A stretch of 17,834 bases of DNA from JAAYZQ01 sp034428935 (lineage in GTDB: Bacteria > Chloroflexota > Anaerolineae > JAAYZQ01), in NCBI GenBank assembly GCA_034428935.1, contig DAOUHB010000257.1, positions 1 through 17,834 on the forward strand, written 5' to 3'. The notes beneath the pieces were generated by a model that searched no databases, was not told the origin of the DNA, and saw only the letters and a program-made list of their open reading frames with translations. Shown in pieces: positions 14,572 through 17,834 of this stretch. Position 1 is the stretch's first letter; every line of letters begins with the position of its first letter. Made by a program: the position numbers and the translations under genes.

Positions 14572-14585
14572 TGGGATGCGAGACA

Positions 14586-14614
14586 ATTATAGCATATTAT
14601 GGTTCTGAACGCAA
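14586..14614 (-). promoter_or_regulatory. rpsO-pnp promoter
   Basis: On the minus strand TTGCGT, a 17-bp spacer, then TATAAT, with TGC directly before it (extended -10). The predicted RNA start is near 14579, giving a leader of about 80 nt before the rpsO GTG. Confidence 0.75.
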
Positions 14615-14653
14615 GTGTGCGAGAATCCTTCGCCCGGCGCGATCGCATTTGGT

Positions 14654-14759
14654 CCGAGGTGCAATGCACTTTTTCAGGGCCGGGACGTGCTTCACGAATG
14701 TGCAGGTTCTGGCGATTTCATGGTCTGTATCGACGAGCAAAAGTGCATTGCACCTCCGG
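14654..14759. repeat. Inverted repeat with self-palindromic arms
   Basis: GAGGTGCAATGCACTTTT (14656-14673) and its exact reverse complement (14739-14756) form 18-bp perfect arms. Allowing a 1-nt bulge extends them by TCCG/CGGA. Each arm contains a near-palindrome, GTGCAATGCAC (14659-14669) and GTGCATTGCAC (14743-14753), with centres 84 bp apart. It could be a small non-autonomous element, a stem-loop RNA or a paired operator. Confidence 0.75.
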
Positions 14760-14801
14760 ATCAGCCTAAACGCGCTTCCTCCTATGGCCACGACTGCGAT
14801 C

Positions 14802-14831
14802 TTGCTTTCTTTCTCATTTCCGTGGTACAAT
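14802..14831 (+). promoter_or_regulatory. Putative promoter of the restriction-modification gene
   Basis: TTGCTT (14802-14807), an 18-bp spacer, then TACAAT (14826-14831) preceded by TGG (extended -10). The RNA would start near 14838 and give a leader of about 84 nt. A separate TTGACA at 14843 has no good -10 partner. Confidence 0.55.
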
Positions 14832-14921
14832 TACCCGGCCGGTTGACACAATCTCCCCATGCGTGGAGTTTTCGGCCAGTGATGGATCGGCAAGGGCGCT
14901 GCCCGGTGGTGGAGGGACGAC

Positions 14922-17834
14922 GTGCAAACCAAAATGCTCTTTTCGCAGCACTACCTTGAGACTCGCCTGCCTGGGCACACCGAATGGGCGGACGATCCTC
15001 GCCACCTCCTGGAAGAGATTCGCGTCCTATGGCGAAAGGCGCGTGCCTACGGCGCGCGCTGGAACGAGGCCCAAACGGAGGCCGAGTTCGTGCGCCCCGT
15101 GCTGAACCTCCTGGGCTGGTCCTACACGGTCCAGACCAAGGCGACCTACGGCGGCCAGGTCACGCGCCCGGACTATGCCCTTTTTGACAGCCTAGCCGCC
15201 AAGGCCGAGGCGAACCGATACCTGGGCCAGGATCACCCTTTCTATAGCCGGGTACGAGCCATCGCCGAGGCCAAGTATTGGGGCCGCCCACTGAGCCAGA
15301 AGGACGCCAGCGAGCGCAACACCTGGAAGCGAGAGAGCAACCCCAGCTACCAGATGGTCAGCTACCTGGTGGGCACGCGTGTACCGTGGGGAATCCTGAC
15401 CAACGGTCGCACCTGGCGCCTATACAGCCGCGAAGTGTCGAGCACGGCCAGCGAGTTCTACGAAGTGGACCTGGGCCTGATCATGGATTTTTTGCCCGAC
15501 GAGGCATCTCCAAGCGCCGAGCAGTTAGATCAATTTCGCCGCTGGTGGCTCTTTTTCCGTCGTGACTCGTTCGTGCCTGATGTCCAGGGCCGGTCCTTCC
15601 TGGCACGGGTGCACGAGGGATCCGGGGCCTATGCCCGGCGCATCAGTGACAAGCTGAAGGAGTTGGTCTTTGAAGAGGTGGTGCCGGAAATCGCCGGCGG
15701 ATTCGTCGCTTACCGCCACCGGCAGATGGGCATCTCCGCAGAGAGTGAGGAGAGCCTGAGCCTGATCTATGCCGCCACCCTCAGCCTGCTCTACAAACTC
15801 CTGTTCTTGCTCTACGCCGAGGCCCGTGGCCTGTTGCCCGTGGGCAATCCGGGCTATGATGAGCAGAGTCTGAGCACCCTGGCCCGCGAAGCGGCAGATC
15901 GCATTGACCGAAATCTGCCCCTGAGCGACGCGGCCTATGCCACACGACATTACGAGGCGCTTTTGGCCCTCTTCCATCGCATCGACCGGGGCGACGCGAG
16001 CCTCGGCATACCCCGGTACGATGGCGGCCTGTTCAATCCTGCCACGCCCGAGAATCGCTTCCTGGAGGAGCACAGGCTCAGCGACCGGGTCGTAACGCGG
16101 GCCGTCGATACGCTGGTGCGTGACGCCGGAGAGCCGGTGGATTACGCCTACATCAGCGTCCGCAATCTGGGGGCCATTTACGAAGGGTTGCTGGAAAACC
16201 GCCTTCGTGTCCTAGATGCCGCTGCGGGCCGGGTGGAGCTGGTGGACGACCGGGGCGAGCGCAAGGCCAGTGGCTCATACTACACGCCGGACTATATCGT
16301 CGAGTACATCGTCGAGCATACCCTCGACCCTCTCTTGGATGAGCGGGCGGCGGCCTTTGAAGCGGCCATGGACCGTGCCGCTGAACTGCGCCGGAGGCTG
16401 GCCCACGCCTCTGAACGCGAAGCCAACCGCACCATGCGCCGGCAGCTAGAGGAAGCCGAGGATCGCGCAAGGGAAGCCTTTCTGGGGATCAAGGTTTGCG
16501 ATCCGGCGATGGGGTCTGGCCATTTCCTGGTCAATGCCGTAGACCGCCTGACCGATGGCATTATCCAGCGCATGCAAGTCTACCACGATTCCCACCGCGA
16601 CGTGCCCTGGGAACGGAACCCGGTGCAACAGCTTATCGAGCGCGTGCGCGGCGAGATCCTGGCCGAGATGGAACGGCAGGGCCTGTCCGTCGATCCGGCT
16701 CGCCTGGACGACACGGCGCTCTTGACGCGCCTGGTGATGAAGCGCTGCATTTATGGCGTGGACCTCAACCGCCTGGCGGTCGAATTGGCGAAGCTGAGCC
16801 TGTGGCTGCACTCGTTCACCGTTGGCGCGCCGTTGAGTTTTCTGGACCATCACCTGCGCTGGGGCAACTCGCTCATTGGCAGCGACGTGCGCACCGTGGA
16901 AGCGGCCATGAGAGACACCCAGGCCGGCATATTTGAGTCCATCGGCAATGTGCGCCAGTTCTCCCTGTTTGCCGGTCCCTTTGCCGCCTTGCTCACCTTG
17001 ACGGTGACCATGATCGAGGTCGTGGAGCGGGCCGATACCACCCTGGCCGACGTTCGGCAGAGCGCCGAGGAGTTTGCTCGCTTTCAGGAGCAGTTGGTGC
17101 CCTTCAAGCAGATCCTGGATCTGTGGGTCAGCCGTGCCTTTGGCAACAGGGCAGCCGACGATCTCCTGACGGTTCACGGCGACCAGGTGTTACCTGCCTT
17201 GCAGGGCCAGGTGCCGGTCACCGACGAGCACCGGGCAGCCATCGACAATGCCCGGCGTCTGTGGCAGGAAAAGCGCTTCTTCCACTGGGATCTGGAGTTC
17301 CCCGAGGTGTTTGTCGATCTGCACCGCGGGGACTGGGCGGCGAACCCCGGGTTCGACGCGGTGGTCGGCAACCCGCCTTACGTCCGCCAGGAGCAGTTGT
17401 CGCCCAACAAGCGCTGGTTCCGGCAGGCCTTTGCCGTCTATCACGGTGTGGCCGACCTGTACGCCTATTTCTACGAGCAAGGCGTGCGGTTGCTGCGCCA
17501 TGGCGGCTTCCTGGGTATGATCACTTCCAACAAATTCCTGCGGGCCGGCTACGGTCAGCCGCTGCGGGCTTTTCTGGCCGGCGAGGCGGAGCTACAGGAA
17601 CTGGTGGACTTTGGGCACGCGCCCATCTTTCAGGACGCGGACACGTTTCCGTGCATCGCCCTTCTCCAGAAACCCGATCCGGGCCGGCAGGAGGGGGCCG
17701 ACGTTCGCGTGTGTCCCTTCCCCCGGGAAGCGCTGGGAACTGTGGAGCTGGCGAGCTACGTGGACGAGAACGCCTACGGCGTGCCCCTGGCCCGCCTGGG
17801 CGGCGAACCCTGGAACCTGGAGCGACCCGAGGTT
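14922..17834 (+). CDS. Type IIG-like restriction-modification protein (Eco57I-type methylase, 3' partial)
   Basis: One uninterrupted frame of 971 codons runs off the right edge. GTG at 14922 is chosen because GGAGGG sits 5 nt upstream and an in-frame stop lies at 14880-14882. Residues about 45-190 look like a PD-(D/E)xK nuclease: Asp84 in TRPDYALF, then Glu116-Ala-Lys118 in AIAEAKYWG, and a later WGILTNGRTWRLY, as in HsdR-N-like domains. A helical middle precedes methylase motifs: SGSYYTPDYIVEYIV (motif X-like), motif I DPAMGSGHFL from Asp527, YGVDLNRLAVELAKLSLWL, and the catalytic motif IV Asn817-Pro-Pro-Tyr820 in VVGNPPYVRQ. These indicate an N6-adenine methyltransferase of the Eco57I group with cleavage and modification in one chain. 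The specificity region would lie beyond the window. The gene appears less GC-extreme than its neighbours, fitting horizontal acquisition. A PglX-like role in a BREX-type system cannot be excluded from this end alone. Confidence 0.88.
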   Translation, partial: MQTKMLFSQHYLETRLPGHTEWADDPRHLLEEIRVLWRKARAYGARWNEAQTEAEFVRPVLNLLGWSYTVQTKATYGGQVTRPDYALFDSLAAKAEANRYLGQDHPFYSRVRAIAEAKYWGRPLSQKDASERNTWKRESNPSYQMVSYLVGTRVPWGILTNGRTWRLYSREVSSTASEFYEVDLGLIMDFLPDEASPSAEQLDQFRRWWLFFRRDSFVPDVQGRSFLARVHEGSGAYARRISDKLKELVFEEVVPEIAGGFVAYRHRQMGISAESEESLSLIYAATLSLLYKLLFLLYAEARGLLPVGNPGYDEQSLSTLAREAADRIDRNLPLSDAAYATRHYEALLALFHRIDRGDASLGIPRYDGGLFNPATPENRFLEEHRLSDRVVTRAVDTLVRDAGEPVDYAYISVRNLGAIYEGLLENRLRVLDAAAGRVELVDDRGERKASGSYYTPDYIVEYIVEHTLDPLLDERAAAFEAAMDRAAELRRRLAHASEREANRTMRRQLEEAEDRAREAFLGIKVCDPAMGSGHFLVNAVDRLTDGIIQRMQVYHDSHRDVPWERNPVQQLIERVRGEILAEMERQGLSVDPARLDDTALLTRLVMKRCIYGVDLNRLAVELAKLSLWLHSFTVGAPLSFLDHHLRWGNSLIGSDVRTVEAAMRDTQAGIFESIGNVRQFSLFAGPFAALLTLTVTMIEVVERADTTLADVRQSAEEFARFQEQLVPFKQILDLWVSRAFGNRAADDLLTVHGDQVLPALQGQVPVTDEHRAAIDNARRLWQEKRFFHWDLEFPEVFVDLHRGDWAANPGFDAVVGNPPYVRQEQLSPNKRWFRQAFAVYHGVADLYAYFYEQGVRLLRHGGFLGMITSNKFLRAGYGQPLRAFLAGEAELQELVDFGHAPIFQDADTFPCIALLQKPDPGRQEGADVRVCPFPREALGTVELASYVDENAYGVPLARLGGEPWNLERPEV

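Larger units (their letters stand above)
14499..14921. other. 423-bp divergent intergenic region
   Basis: No credible gene is seen. From left to right it holds the rpsO leader hairpins, the rpsO promoter (minus), a long inverted repeat, a rightward promoter and the leader of the restriction-modification gene. It is visibly more AT-rich than the flanking genes. Short open frames across it lack ribosome-binding sites and coding character. Confidence 0.7.

Noticed and set aside
14615..14959. Short plus-strand frame across the inverted repeat
   Set aside because: It has no Shine-Dalgarno sequence, covers both repeat arms and a promoter, and shows no protein-like pattern.
15525..16073. Minus-strand frame of 182 codons inside the restriction-modification gene
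   Set aside because: The plus-strand frame is continuous with methylase and nuclease motifs, and the minus frame has none.
14922..17834. Possible broken or frameshifted restriction gene
   Set aside because: Codon-by-codon checks at many points show one frame from 14922 to the window end with no internal stop.

Overview
The window is GC-rich (about two-thirds or more by eye), tightly packed bacterial chromosome. Two proteins (1-897 and the RodZ-like protein at 6487-7554) carry a single membrane helix followed by long Thr/Pro-rich linkers of the TPTATPTWTPTAT kind. Such linkers are common in Chloroflexota, especially Anaerolineae/Caldilineae-type genomes. With the geranylgeranyl-reductase-family flavoprotein and the gene repertoire, a chloroflexotal organism (cultured or metagenomic) is my best guess. 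This is inference, because no rRNA or tRNA is present.

Layout. (1) 1-3137, plus strand: the 3' part of a membrane-anchored Thr/Pro-linker protein, then a ClpA/ClpB-type AAA+ ATPase whose first AAA module looks catalytically dead. (2) 3240-4469: an FAD-dependent geranylgeranyl-reductase-family enzyme. (3) 4543-5994: a tight three-gene operon of a cupin, a THEP1-like NTPase and a thioredoxin-fold redoxin. (4) 5981-6328, minus: a small thioredoxin-like protein with a TTG start, tail-overlapping the redoxin gene. (5) 6451-9311, plus: a near-consensus promoter sitting on the start of a RodZ-like HTH/membrane protein, followed by a class I glutamine-amidotransferase-like (C26) hydrolase and a PAP2 membrane phosphatase. 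(6) 9295-14498, minus: rpsO, pnp, lepB (signal peptidase I) and a single polypeptide fusing an AI-2E-family permease to a HAD phosphatase. The rpsO-pnp spacer is rich in hairpins and the rpsO leader is structured. (7) 14499-14921: a 423-bp divergent intergenic region with the rpsO promoter, a long inverted repeat and a promoter facing right. (8) 14922 to the right edge: a large single-chain restriction-modification protein (nuclease-like N-terminus plus N6-adenine methylase), cut off by the window end.

Working together: rpsO-pnp is the classical ribosome/RNA-decay pair, and lepB and the AI-2E-HAD gene follow on the same strand. The right edge appears to be the start of an accessory or defence locus. 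Most of the rest is housekeeping. The points most worth following are the D1-degenerate Clp ATPase, the AI-2E-HAD fusion, the competing RNA structures around rpsO-pnp and the inverted-repeat element next to the restriction-modification gene.
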